A stretch of 6,827 nucleotides of DNA, taken from the NCBI GenBank assembly GCA_937136445.1, contig CAKZOQ010000643.1, forward strand, positions 1 through 6,827. Reading direction: 5' to 3'. Below the pieces are notes generated by a model. That model made no database searches, was not told the DNA's origin, and saw only the letters and a list, made by a program, of their open reading frames with translations. The stretch is from an uncultured Gemmatimonadota bacterium (GTDB taxonomy: Bacteria; Gemmatimonadota; Gemmatimonadetes; Longimicrobiales; Gaopeijiaceae). This document shows, one piece after another, positions 6,786 to 6,827 of the stretch (its first letter is position 1; each line of letters opens with the position of its first letter). The translations under genes and the position numbers were made by a program.

Positions 6786-6827
6786 AGGCTGTCGGGGACG
6801 GTCCTTCGAGGCTATTCCCTGACCCTG

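Noticed and set aside
1..6827. Mobile element, CRISPR array, tRNA/rRNA or defence genes
   Set aside because: No transposase or integrase motif, regular short repeats, structural RNA sequence or defence domain was seen on either strand.

Overview
The window is GC-rich and every gene I can support reads on the minus strand, so transcription runs from high to low coordinates. It holds three complete protein genes and the first codons of a fourth. In order of transcription they are a secreted beta-propeller protein with Asp-box (BNR/VPS10-like) repeats, a TonB-dependent outer-membrane receptor with an N-terminal carboxypeptidase-regulatory-like domain, an ArgR-family arginine repressor, and the start of an unrecognised ORF cut by the left edge.

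The two large genes imply a diderm bacterium, because a TonB-dependent receptor needs an outer membrane. High GC, a receptor with a regulatory-like N-terminal domain and no SusD partner in view, and a very large secreted Asp-box protein would all suit Gemmatimonadota or a similar environmental phylum such as Acidobacteriota. This is inference from gene style; the window has no rRNA or other marker gene to settle it.

Layout: 6777-6827 is the end of the leader of the propeller gene (3609-6776). A 133-nt gap (3476-3608) carries a weak sigma70-like promoter, two short palindromes and a clear ribosome binding site for the receptor gene (656-3475). A 97-nt gap (557-655) carries two hairpins and no convincing ribosome binding site before argR (98-556). 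A 30-nt gap then leads to the partial ORF (1-67), whose Shine-Dalgarno sequence lies inside a small inverted repeat.

The propeller protein and the receptor are both predicted to be exported and may act together at the cell envelope, but nothing here proves a shared substrate. ArgR is a cytoplasmic regulator of arginine metabolism, functionally separate, and probably leads into another unit running off the left edge. I see no mobile element, CRISPR array, tRNA, rRNA or defence gene, and no clearly new system. The points most worth checking are the function of the Asp-box protein, the large inserted loops of the receptor, and the intergenic palindromes and hairpins.
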